Positions 51,294 to 58,825 of a stretch of DNA of 64,000 nt are shown piece by piece. The notes under the pieces were generated by a model. The model saw only the letters and a program-made list of their open reading frames with translations. It was not told the origin of the DNA and made no database searches. The translations under genes and the position numbers were made by a program. Position 1 is the first letter of the stretch, and the number at the start of each line of letters is the position of its first letter. Source of the stretch: Arthrobacter sp. ISL-85 (GTDB lineage Bacteria; Actinomycetota; Actinomycetes; Actinomycetales; Micrococcaceae); the NCBI RefSeq assembly GCF_018613675.1, contig NZ_JAGGPQ010000020.1, forward strand, positions 107,894 to 171,893, read 5' to 3'.

Positions 51294-52370
51294 ATGGCGC
51301 GGAGCCCTGAAGAATCACTGCGGGCCACTCTGGGCAGGGTTGCACCCGGAACTCCACTTCGCGACGGTTTGGAACGGATCCTCCGCGGCCGCACCGGGGC
51401 ACTGATCGTCCTGGGCTCCGACCGCACCATAGATTCAATCTGCTCCGGCGGATTCGATATTGGCATCGAGTTCTCCCCCACCCGCCTGCGGGAGCTGGCC
51501 AAGATGGACGGCGCCATCATCTGCGACAAGGACGCGGGCAACATCCTGCGCGCGGCGGTCCAGCTGGTGCCGGACTCAAGCATCGAAACACAGGAGTCAG
51601 GCACCCGCCACCGTACGGCCGAGCGCGTGGCCAAGCAGACCGGGGTTCCGGTCATCTCCGTGAGCCAGTCCATGCAAATCATCGCCCTTTACGTCAACGG
51701 CCTGCGGCATGTCCTGGAGGGCTCCGAGAACGTCCTTGCCCGCGCCAATCAGGCCCTTGCCACCCTGGAGCGCTACCGCGCACGGCTGGACCAGGTCACC
51801 AGTTCGCTGTCGGCGCTGGAAATCGAGGCCATGGTGACGGTGCGGGACGTGGCCGTTACCCTCCAGCGGCAGGAAATGGTCCGCCGGATTTCCGAGGAAA
51901 TCTCACAGTATGTCCTTGAACTGGGCGAAGACGGCCGGCTTCTCTCGCTCCAGCTCGACGAGCTCACCGTGGGCAGGGGCCCCGGGAGCGACGTGATCAT
52001 CCGCGACTACGCCAGCCCCAACGCCTCTGCGGAAGACATCGACAAGGCCGTCCATGAACTGGTCAGCCTGGGCCCCACGGAGCTGATCGACCTTGGCAGG
52101 ATCTCGGCGATCGTAGGATTTGCGGGCGGTGAGGCCAACCTCGACGCCGTGGTCCAACCCCGCGGCTACCGGCTGCTGTCAGGCCTCAAGGCAGTCCCCA
52201 AGGCCGTGGCGGACCGCCTCGTTGACCATTTCGGCGGACTGCAGTTCCTGATGGCCGCCACCATTGACGATCTTATGACCGTTGACGGCATTGGCGACCA
52301 GCGCGCACGGACGGTCCGCGAAGGCCTGAGCCGGATGGCCGAGGCAAGCCTCCTGGACCGCTTCCTCTAA
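51294..52370 (+). CDS. disA: DNA integrity scanning protein / diadenylate cyclase DisA
   Basis: A 358-residue octameric enzyme making c-di-AMP while scanning DNA for damage. The DAC domain (about 10-145) has the catalytic DGAIICD and the ATP-binding ESGTRHRTAERVA. The middle helical spine spans about 150-290. A C-terminal RuvA-like helix-hairpin-helix lies near residues 300-358 (MTVDGIGDQRARTVREGLSR). The ATG at 51294 follows AGGGAAA. radA, which acts with DisA in other bacteria, is 6.6 kb upstream on the same strand. Confidence 0.97.
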   Translation: MARSPEESLRATLGRVAPGTPLRDGLERILRGRTGALIVLGSDRTIDSICSGGFDIGIEFSPTRLRELAKMDGAIICDKDAGNILRAAVQLVPDSSIETQESGTRHRTAERVAKQTGVPVISVSQSMQIIALYVNGLRHVLEGSENVLARANQALATLERYRARLDQVTSSLSALEIEAMVTVRDVAVTLQRQEMVRRISEEISQYVLELGEDGRLLSLQLDELTVGRGPGSDVIIRDYASPNASAEDIDKAVHELVSLGPTELIDLGRISAIVGFAGGEANLDAVVQPRGYRLLSGLKAVPKAVADRLVDHFGGLQFLMAATIDDLMTVDGIGDQRARTVREGLSRMAEASLLDRFL

Positions 52371-52407
52371 GCACCACCGAACCAACCCCTCCGCGCCTGC
52401 AATTCTC

Positions 52408-52467
52408 ATCGACTGCTGTGTAACTGCCGTTCTCAGCCGCGAAAACGGCAGCTACGGAGCAGTCGAT
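52408..52467. repeat. 60-nt palindromic repeat, copy 2
   Basis: Ends ATCGACTGCT (52408-52417) and AGCAGTCGAT (52458-52467) are perfect complements; the inner arms pair imperfectly through CTGCCGTT and AACGGCAG. It has the same 60-base length as copy 1 at 11742-11801 and shares its right-arm core AACGGCAGCTACGGAGCA. It is located between the convergent disA and 52481-53185 genes, 13 bases from the latter's stop. Confidence 0.75.
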
Positions 52468-52480
52468 GGAGGGCGGGCAA

Positions 52481-53185
52481 TCAGTTCAGTTGGAAGACGG
52501 CCTTTGGGCTGGCCCGCGAACCCAGCTTGGCCGTGAAGATGTAGTACGCCCCGCCGCCGCCGGGGGCTACAGCCACGGCTTTGCAGCCATCGGCGCTGCG
52601 GTTGCGGCTCCACGGGAAGTTGGCGGTTTCGCTGGCGCCGGGCGCGATCACCTTCACCAGGTCCTCGCTCGATGCCTGGCAGTCCTTCGAGGAGAAGATC
52701 CGGTCAGAGCCGCTGGTCACCAGGAACTCCATCTGCGAGGTTCCGATGTTGACTTCACAGGGGACAGTGCCGCCGTTGGTCACCTTCAGGGTGAGCAGCG
52801 GGTTTTCCCCCGGGCCGTAAGCGGGCTTGTCCGTGGCGGCCGAGACGGTTACCAGGTTCTGGTTGCAGGTGGGCGTCGCCGGGGCACTGGGCGACGGCGT
52901 GGCGGAGGGAGTTGCGGAGGCAGAAGCGGTGGTGGCAGGAGAGGGGGAGGCAGCCGGGCCCGTGGACGGGGTTCCAGCGGAAGTGGCCTGGCTGGATGAA
53001 GCCTGCTGCGACCCGCCGCGGAAGGCAGCGGCCAACGCGAAGCCGCTGACCACGAGCGCGATGACCAGCAGGAGCGCGCCACCAACAACCAGCCGGCGCC
53101 GGCGGTACACGGCGGCACTTGGTTTCCGGACGCTGCTGGAACCGGATGCCGTGCCGCGTGCTGGTGAATCGCCTTGCCTGCCCAT
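52481..53185 (-). CDS. Membrane-anchored extracellular protein with Ser/Thr/Pro linker
   Basis: A 234-residue protein. A basic cytoplasmic N-terminus (about 1-32), one transmembrane helix (LVVGGALLLVIALVVSGFAL) and a long Ala/Ser/Thr/Pro linker (about 60-102) precede the ectodomain. The ectodomain has a beta-sandwich look (DKPAYGPGENPLLTLKVTNG, GGGGAYYIFTAKLGSRASP) and four Cys that may pair. It resembles actinobacterial DUF4232-like or intracellular-proteinase-inhibitor-like domains, but I cannot assign it. Stop lies next to repeat copy 2. Confidence 0.75.
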   Translation of the reverse strand: MGRQGDSPARGTASGSSSVRKPSAAVYRRRRLVVGGALLLVIALVVSGFALAAAFRGGSQQASSSQATSAGTPSTGPAASPSPATTASASATPSATPSPSAPATPTCNQNLVTVSAATDKPAYGPGENPLLTLKVTNGGTVPCEVNIGTSQMEFLVTSGSDRIFSSKDCQASSEDLVKVIAPGASETANFPWSRNRSADGCKAVAVAPGGGGAYYIFTAKLGSRASPKAVFQLN

Positions 53186-53300
53186 CCTCCTAGGCTAGGG
53201 AACGCCGCCGTTTCTGCGCTGCCACCACGCCGCCGCGCCGGCATCGCTCTGGTCACAACCGGTTTGCGGCCCGCCGGAACCCATCCATTACAGTGTTGGC

Positions 53301-54278
53301 ATCGACACTCAAACCTCCCCCGCAACGGACACACCAGCAGGCACCGCAAACCTGGAGCTGCTCCACCACAGGATCAACGGCTGGTTCGCCGGTATTGCCC
53401 GCGACCTGCCCTGGCGCGATCCCGGCTGCTCCCCCTGGGGCGTCCTGGTCAGCGAGGTCATGCTGCAGCAAACCCCGGTGGTCCGGGTCCTTCCCGTCTG
53501 GCATGAGTGGCTCAAGCGCTGGCCCACCCCCGCCGGGCTGGCCGGGGAACCGGCAGGGGAAGCTGTCCGTTCGTGGGGCAGGCTGGGCTACCCCCGCCGG
53601 GCGCTCCGACTGCACGCCGCAGCCACGGCGATCGTGCAGGACCACCGCGGCGAGGTCCCGGACACCTATGCCGAGCTGCTGGCCCTTCCCGGGGTGGGCA
53701 GCTACACCGCCGCCGCAGTGGCAGCGTTCGCGTATGGCCGCCGGGAAACGGTGGTGGACACCAACATCCGCAGGGTGCACGCCCGGCTGGTCTCCGGCGT
53801 CGCGCTTCCCGCCCCGGCGCTGACCGAGGCGGAAATGCGGCTGGCAGCTGCCCTGTTGCCGGACCACGACGAAACTTCCGTGCGCTGGAATGCTGCAGTC
53901 ATGGAGCTTGGGGCTCTAGTGTGCACCGCCCGGGCGCCCAAGTGCGCCGCCTGCCCGGTGAGGGATTCCTGTGCGTGGCTGGCGGCGGGCGAGCCCCCGC
54001 CGTCGTACGTTCCCAAGGGACAGTCGTGGCACGGCACCGACCGCCAAGTCCGTGGAGCCGTGCTGGCCGTGCTCCGGCTGGCGGAAGCGCCCGTACCGCC
54101 GGACATGTTCCAGCGTGAACCCGCGGACCTTGGCTTTGCCCCGGAAGGAATCGGCGTGCCGCTGGCCGCACTTCACCGCCTCAACTCCGCCCCCGAACAG
54201 CTGGGACGGGCACTGGCCGGGCTGCTGGCGGACGGGCTGGCAGAAATGCACGACGGCGGCTACCGGCTTCCAGCCTGA
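53301..54278 (+). CDS. mutY: A/G-specific adenine glycosylase MutY (start uncertain)
   Basis: Removes adenine mispaired with 8-oxoguanine. Family sequence is present from ELLHHRINGWFAGIARDLPW (about 53352) onward. Motifs are SEVMLQQTPV (catalytic Glu), HhH LLALPGVGSYTAAAVAAFAY, VDTNIRRV (catalytic Asp) and the 4Fe-4S cluster C-x6-C-x2-C-x5-C in VCTARAPKCAACPVRDSC. A shortened C-terminal NUDIX-like recognition domain follows. The frame has no ATG, GTG or TTG between the stop near 53204 and the ATG at 53460, which would delete the conserved N-terminus including the catalytic Glu. The ATC at 53301 follows a TACAGT box and is given here as a provisional start. Confidence 0.85.
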   Translation: MDTQTSPATDTPAGTANLELLHHRINGWFAGIARDLPWRDPGCSPWGVLVSEVMLQQTPVVRVLPVWHEWLKRWPTPAGLAGEPAGEAVRSWGRLGYPRRALRLHAAATAIVQDHRGEVPDTYAELLALPGVGSYTAAAVAAFAYGRRETVVDTNIRRVHARLVSGVALPAPALTEAEMRLAAALLPDHDETSVRWNAAVMELGALVCTARAPKCAACPVRDSCAWLAAGEPPPSYVPKGQSWHGTDRQVRGAVLAVLRLAEAPVPPDMFQREPADLGFAPEGIGVPLAALHRLNSAPEQLGRALAGLLADGLAEMHDGGYRLPA

Positions 54279-54338
54279 CCCACCGGCCGCGCGGGCCGGG
54301 GATGGCATACTTCTTGGGGACTGGAACCGGGGGAAGCC

Positions 54339-54770
54339 ATGAAGACCATTCTGTACATCGTATGGGTGCTGTTCGTTGCCGGTGCGGTATTTTCGCTGCT
54401 CTACGCGGGGCGCAGGACAAAGCGGCAGGAACAGCTGATGGCGTCCTGGCCCAAGGTGCAGGCAACCGTCACCGGCAGCGCTACCGGCTGGACCAGCGGC
54501 GTGGGCGGCTCCAGCCGGAACCTCCGCTACTTCCCCGCCTATCAGTTCACGGACCCGCAGGGCACCCTCTTCATGGGCAAGTCCGAAGTCTCCGGGGTGC
54601 AGCAGCCCGTGCCGGGTTCGCTGATCGAGGTAGCCTACAACCCGGTGAACCCCAATGAGTCGTTTCAGGTGTCCTCGGAGCCGCGACGGGGCATGGGCTG
54701 TCTGATCGCGTTTTTCGCCGTCTTTGCAGTGGCGTCGTTCTGGTTCATCGGCATTTTCCCAACGGGCTGA
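54339..54770 (+). CDS. DUF3592-domain membrane protein
   Basis: A 143-residue protein with a transmembrane helix at each end (ILYIVWVLFVAGAVFSLLYA; MGCLIAFFAVFAVASFWFIG). An exposed domain between them has SWPKVQATVTGSATGW, YFPAYQFTDPQGTLFMGKSE and VAYNPVNPNESF, the hallmarks of DUF3592. Function unknown. GGGGGAAGCC precedes the ATG. 60 bases downstream of mutY. Confidence 0.85.
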   Translation: MKTILYIVWVLFVAGAVFSLLYAGRRTKRQEQLMASWPKVQATVTGSATGWTSGVGGSSRNLRYFPAYQFTDPQGTLFMGKSEVSGVQQPVPGSLIEVAYNPVNPNESFQVSSEPRRGMGCLIAFFAVFAVASFWFIGIFPTG

Positions 54771-54799
54771 CTATCCCGCTGGGGCGGTAGCCTGAAGAC

Positions 54800-55321
54800 A
54801 TGCGGAAGCCCGGGCTGCTCCTGGCATTGATGATGACGACGGCGTCGCTCATCTCTGCCTGCGGGCCGGCCGGCAGTGCCTGTCCCGCCATTGCCCAGGC
54901 CACCGCCGTCGCCGTGACGGTCACCGCCGGCTACTCGCCACGGGTGGCGGCCCTGCACCTCCGGGCCTGCCAGGACGGCACCTGCACGGAAGCCGACGTA
55001 ATACTGCGCCCGGGCAGCCCCTCCATCGGTCAGGGATGCTCCGTTGAGGGCGCCTGTTCGGCCACTGCCTCGCCCGATGGCACCAAAGTGGGGACGCTGA
55101 TGTTGCCCGCCCTTACGGAATCACCCATGACCGTCACCGCTTCGGGCACGGCTCCGGATGGATCCGCCCTGCCAGCACGGTCAGCGGCGTTCCACCCAGC
55201 CGTGGGTTATCCGTTCGGGGAGCAGTGCGGGAAGGTCCTGTCGGCAGCTGTCATTCTGGACGACACCGGGCTGAACCAAAAGCCCGGCGCCGGGACAGCG
55301 TCAAGGGAAACCCCGGGCTAG
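54800..55321 (+). CDS. Putative lipoprotein, 173 aa
   Basis: Lipoprotein signal MRKPGLLLALMMTTASLISA with Cys21. The mature part contains several cysteines (CQDGTCTEAD, GCSVEGACSAT) and Thr/Ser-rich beta-type sequence (SPMTVTASGTAPDGSALPAR). No known domain. Its TAG overlaps the stop codon of the 57-residue gene on the other strand. Confidence 0.7.
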   Translation: MRKPGLLLALMMTTASLISACGPAGSACPAIAQATAVAVTVTAGYSPRVAALHLRACQDGTCTEADVILRPGSPSIGQGCSVEGACSATASPDGTKVGTLMLPALTESPMTVTASGTAPDGSALPARSAAFHPAVGYPFGEQCGKVLSAAVILDDTGLNQKPGAGTASRETPG

Positions 55322-55491
55322 AACAGGGCGGGCTGGGTGAAGATATCGCCTTCGGCAGTTCCGGGCAACGGGCCGCCGCTGACCGGTTCGGCACTCCAGT
55401 TGAAGCCAAGTTCGGCGAGCAGTTCCTCCACGGAAATTTGGCCGTCAAGCACTTCGATTTCCTGGGAGTCTTCTGCAAGCGGCCGTTCCAT
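55318..55491 (-). CDS. Small acidic hypothetical protein, 57 aa
   Basis: Short gene starting MERPLAEDSQEIEVLDGQIS and continuing VEELLAELGFNWSAEP to the end EGDIFTQPALF. Third-position GC is high and the composition strongly acidic, as expected for a real protein. It is convergent with the lipoprotein gene (stops overlap by two bases) and lies downstream of dhaM on the same strand, about 36 bases away. The ribosome-binding site is weak. No family assigned. Confidence 0.5.
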   Translation of the reverse strand: MERPLAEDSQEIEVLDGQISVEELLAELGFNWSAEPVSGGPLPGTAEGDIFTQPALF

Positions 55492-55526
55492 GGCACCGAG
55501 CTTATTCGCAGGAAGCGGGATGGGGC

Positions 55527-56261
55527 TTAGGGCTCGCCGAAGCCGGCCTCCACCAGGCCGCCAACGTACTCCACCGCCCGTTCAGCGTCCTTGCCCCACG
55601 CTTCCACATGCAGCACAGTACCTTTGCCTGCGCCCAGGGTCATCAGCCCCGTCATTGACGCGCCGTCCACCCCGTTGATAGTCACCTCCGCGTCAAGGGA
55701 GGCAAGGCCCCCTGCCACTTTCGCGGCGGGCCGGGCATGCATGCCGGCCTGGTTCACCAACTCAAAGTCGGCCGTGAAGTCCGGTGCGGCACTGCTAACG
55801 GACCCTGGCTCCAATTCCGAGCCTGCCGGCTCGGGCTGGCCGGCCCCGCCCCGCGCGCCTTCAGCCGCCTTACGAACCGCTTCCACGTCGGCTCCGCCTT
55901 GTGCCGCAACGGCGGCGGCCACCAGGCCTTCTACCAGGGGTGCGTCCGCGAGCAGGACCCCGGCAGGACTTTCCAGGAACTCAAGTGCGGATTCGGCGGT
56001 CATCACGGCTGATCCCAGGTCCGTGAGGACCACCGTGCCTTCCGCTCCGGCCCCGGCTGCCCGGCCCGGGGCCTGTCCACTTGCCTGTCCGCTCGCCTGC
56101 TCGATGGCGGCGAGGACCTTCTCCAGGCTGGTGCCGATCCTGCCGTCGTCGGTGCCCCCGGCCGGCAGGATCACCACATCGGGTGCCATCTGCGCGGCAA
56201 GCTCCACCGCGCCCTCGGCAATCTTTTCGCTATGGGACACCACCACGATGCTTACGGTCAC
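55527..56261 (-). CDS. dhaM: PTS-dependent dihydroxyacetone kinase phosphotransferase subunit DhaM (EIIA-HPr fusion)
   Basis: A 244-residue phosphocarrier passing phosphate from the PTS to DhaL. The N-terminal EIIA-Man-like domain (1-130) starts MTVSIVVVSHSEKIAEG with active His10 and has GTDDGRIGTSLEKV and VLTDLGSAVMTAE. A linker leads to a C-terminal HPr domain (about 165-244) with QAGMHARPAAKVA (active His) and SMTGLMTLGAGKGT. There is no EI domain, unlike the enteric form. It overlaps dhaL by 4 bases. Confidence 0.93.
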   Translation of the reverse strand: MTVSIVVVSHSEKIAEGAVELAAQMAPDVVILPAGGTDDGRIGTSLEKVLAAIEQASGQASGQAPGRAAGAGAEGTVVLTDLGSAVMTAESALEFLESPAGVLLADAPLVEGLVAAAVAAQGGADVEAVRKAAEGARGGAGQPEPAGSELEPGSVSSAAPDFTADFELVNQAGMHARPAAKVAGGLASLDAEVTINGVDGASMTGLMTLGAGKGTVLHVEAWGKDAERAVEYVGGLVEAGFGEP

Positions 56262-56890
56262 GCAGCAGCCCCAACGGCGGCACGCAGGATCAGCGCGCTG
56301 GACACTGCTCCGGGATCCCGGTGGCCGGCACTGCGTTCACCGAGGTAGCTGGCGCGGCCCTTCCTGGCCACCATCGGATCTGTGGACACCGCCCCTGCCT
56401 CGGCAGCCTCAGCGGCAGCCACCAGGACACCCAGGACGTCCGTACTGCCGCCATCGGCTGCCGCGCGGGCAGCATCAACTGCCGGCGTCCACGCATCCAC
56501 CATGGTCTTGTCCCCTGGCTCCGCCTTGCCGCGCGCCACAATCCCGTCCCGGGCCGCCGCCAAGGCGGCGGCCCACGCGGCAGGATCGATCTCGGCGGAA
56601 TCACCCAGCGCGGTAGCGGCGCGAAGGAACGCCGTCCCGTAAAGGGGCCCGGCAGCGCCGCCCACCTTGGACATCAGGGTCATGGCGGTCATCTTCAGCG
56701 CCGCCCCGGGCGTCTCGGGCGTGGATTCGCCGAGCTTGGCAAGGACCGCCTGGAAGCCGCGGTCCATGTTCTCGCCGTGGTCCGAGTCCCCGATTGCGCG
56801 GTCGAGTTCGATGAGTTCAACGCGGTGTTCAGCCATGGCCTGCGCGCACAAGGTCAGCCACTTTACGGCCCAGTTGGCGTCCAGCACCAC
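56258..56890 (-). CDS. dhaL: Dihydroxyacetone kinase ADP-binding subunit DhaL
   Basis: A 210-residue helical barrel holding ADP/ATP permanently bound and accepting phosphate from DhaM. The Mg-nucleotide motif IGDSDHGENMDRGF (about 33-46) is intact. MTLMSKVGGAAGPLYGTAFL and GDKTMVDAWTPAVDA are further family motifs. It starts 2 bases after the dhaK stop and its TGA overlaps the dhaM start. Confidence 0.94.
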   Translation of the reverse strand: MVLDANWAVKWLTLCAQAMAEHRVELIELDRAIGDSDHGENMDRGFQAVLAKLGESTPETPGAALKMTAMTLMSKVGGAAGPLYGTAFLRAATALGDSAEIDPAAWAAALAAARDGIVARGKAEPGDKTMVDAWTPAVDAARAAADGGSTDVLGVLVAAAEAAEAGAVSTDPMVARKGRASYLGERSAGHRDPGAVSSALILRAAVGAAA

Positions 56891-56892
56891 GG

Positions 56893-57894
56893 CTACATGC
56901 CCCAGCGCAGCGCGGGGGTGTGCACGGGGGCGTCCCAGAGTTCCGTAAGCTCCTCGTCGAGCCGGAGCACCGAGATCGAGCAGCCCTGCATCTCCAGCGC
57001 GGTGATGTAGTTGCCCACCAGCGAACGTTCCACCGTGGCACCTGCGTCCGCCAGCACCTGCACCGCGCGGCGGTACACGATGTAGAGCTCACTCAGCGGA
57101 GTGCCGCCCATGCCGTTGACGAACAGCAGCACCTTGTCCCCGGAACTGACCTTCAAATCGGCAAGGACGGGTTCCAGAAGCCGGTTGGTGATGTTGTCCG
57201 CGTTTTCCATGGGAATGCGGTGCCTGCCTGGTTCGCCATGGATGCCGATGCCAATCTCGATTTCATCGTCCGCAAGGTCGAAGCTCGGCTGGCCCGCATG
57301 CGGCACGGTGCAGGCGGACAGTGCCACCCCCATGGTCCGGACGTTGGCGTTGACCCGTTCGCCGATGGCGGCCACGGCGTCGAGGCCGTCCCCGCGCTCG
57401 GCGGCGGCGCCGGCGATCTTCTCCACGAGCACTGTTCCGCCTACCCCGCGTCGGCCTGCGGTGTAAAGCGAGTCCTCAACGGCAACGTCGTCGTTGACCA
57501 GCACGGTACGGACGCTCACTCCCTCCGCCTCGGCCAGTTCGGCCGCCGTCTCAAAGTTCAGCACGTCGCCCGTGTAGTTCTTGACGATATGGACGACGCC
57601 GGCACCTGAGTTGACTGCGAGGGTGGCGGGCAGGATCTGGTCCGGCGTAGGTGAGGTGAACACCGCCCCCGGCACGGCGGCGTCGAGCATTCCCCGCCCC
57701 ACGTACCCTGCGTGCAGCGGCTCGTGCCCGCTGCCGCCGCCTGAGACGAGGCCCACCTTGCCGGCCACTGGCGCGTCCTTGCGGGTGACGTAGATGGGGT
57801 CTTCATTGATGGTGACGAGGTCTGCGTGTGCCAGGCCGAAGCCCTGCACCGATTCTGCGACGACGGATTTGGGATCGTTGATGAGTTTCTTCAT
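56893..57894 (-). CDS. dhaK: Dihydroxyacetone kinase substrate-binding subunit DhaK
   Basis: A 333-residue subunit that binds dihydroxyacetone covalently. [40 protein letters not shown] and the hemiaminal His in [11 protein letters not shown] (about 220) are intact. With DhaL and DhaM it converts dihydroxyacetone to DHAP at the expense of PEP. First gene of dhaKLM. No dha regulator or glycerol dehydrogenase is adjacent. Confidence 0.96.
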   Translation of the reverse strand: MKKLINDPKSVVAESVQGFGLAHADLVTINEDPIYVTRKDAPVAGKVGLVSGGGSGHEPLHAGYVGRGMLDAAVPGAVFTSPTPDQILPATLAVNSGAGVVHIVKNYTGDVLNFETAAELAEAEGVSVRTVLVNDDVAVEDSLYTAGRRGVGGTVLVEKIAGAAAERGDGLDAVAAIGERVNANVRTMGVALSACTVPHAGQPSFDLADDEIEIGIGIHGEPGRHRIPMENADNITNRLLEPVLADLKVSSGDKVLLFVNGMGGTPLSELYIVYRRAVQVLADAGATVERSLVGNYITALEMQGCSISVLRLDEELTELWDAPVHTPALRWGM

Positions 57895-58017
57895 GGCGGT
57901 GCTCCTGGCTGTGCTCCTGAAGGATGTGTTTCCGACCCTACTACCGGGATCGCAGCTGGCGGTAGGTTCCTCCGGCCCGGGTTTTTCGGCCCCTCCCTAC
58001 GTCACGGGTCCAGGATG

Positions 58018-58055
58018 CAGCAAAGGGACAGCCCCCAATGACTGTCCCTTTGCTG
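58018..58055 (-). terminator. Perfect 14-bp hairpin
   Basis: CAGCAAAGGGACAG (58018-58031) and CTGTCCCTTTGCTG (58042-58055) with a 10-base loop, about 93 bases past the end of the acetyltransferase gene and upstream of dhaK. Probable terminator of the former; it could also serve as a regulatory structure in the dhaK leader region. Confidence 0.55.
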
Positions 58056-58147
58056 AGGCCCCCCACATACCGGCCGCCAAAAGTTTATCCATCAATTCGA
58101 ATAATGCCAAGAGGGGTCTGCCGTATTCTCGTCGGGGCTGCTTGCTG

Positions 58148-58657
58148 CTAGAGAGCGCGGATCATCCGGGTGTTGCCCAGGGTGTTCGGCTTGACCCGCG
58201 CCAGGTCCAGGAATTCAGCCACTCCTTCGTCGTGCGAGCGGAGGAGTTCTGAGTACACTTCGGGGTCCACCGCGGACTGGTCAGCCATGACTTCGAAGCC
58301 GTGGCGCTTGAAGAAGTCCACCTCGAAGGTAAGGCAGAAGACCCGCGACACTCCGAGCGCGCGTGCCCCATCCAGCAGGCTTTCCACCAGGACGTGGCCC
58401 ACCCCCCTGCCGCGCCACTGCCCGGACGCCGCGAGGGTTCGGATCTCTGCCAGGTCCTCCCACATGACGTGCAGGGCGCCGCAGCCGATCATTTCACCGT
58501 CGCTGGACTCCGCGATACGGAACTCCTGGAGGCTCTCGTAGTACGCCACCGTCTCCTTCGCCATGAGGATGCGCTCCTCGGCCAGGGGCGCCACCAGCTT
58601 CTTGATGGCAGGGACGTCACTGGTGCGTGCTGGGCGGATGTGGAAGGAGTCGGTCAC
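58148..58657 (-). CDS. argA: GNAT acetyltransferase, ArgA-type amino-acid N-acetyltransferase
   Basis: A 169-residue GNAT enzyme resembling the short ArgA of actinobacteria, which makes N-acetylglutamate for arginine synthesis. Motifs are FHIRPARTSDVPAIKKLVAP at the N-terminus, GCGALHVMWEDLAEIRTLAA, the acetyl-CoA loop WRGRGVGHVLVESLL (R-x-x-G-x-G) and FCLTFEVDFFKRHGFEVM. No amino-acid kinase domain and no other arg genes are adjacent. Confidence 0.82.
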   Translation of the reverse strand: MTDSFHIRPARTSDVPAIKKLVAPLAEERILMAKETVAYYESLQEFRIAESSDGEMIGCGALHVMWEDLAEIRTLAASGQWRGRGVGHVLVESLLDGARALGVSRVFCLTFEVDFFKRHGFEVMADQSAVDPEVYSELLRSHDEGVAEFLDLARVKPNTLGNTRMIRAL

Positions 58658-58825
58658 AGTGCAATCCTACGAGGGGAAGGGCTTTCGGCTCGGTGACTGC
58701 GACATTTACCGCGTGCTCGCTCGTTCCCCGCTTAGACGCACGCTACGTAAATGCCCCAGCCCCCTTCGCCTGTACTCTGCCCCTCTGCCCCATCGAGCGA
58801 TGCCTTGTACCGGTTACCGGAAAAA

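Noticed and set aside
51193..51405. A 70-codon frame overlapping the disA start
   Set aside because: It runs out of frame into disA and has no ribosome-binding site.
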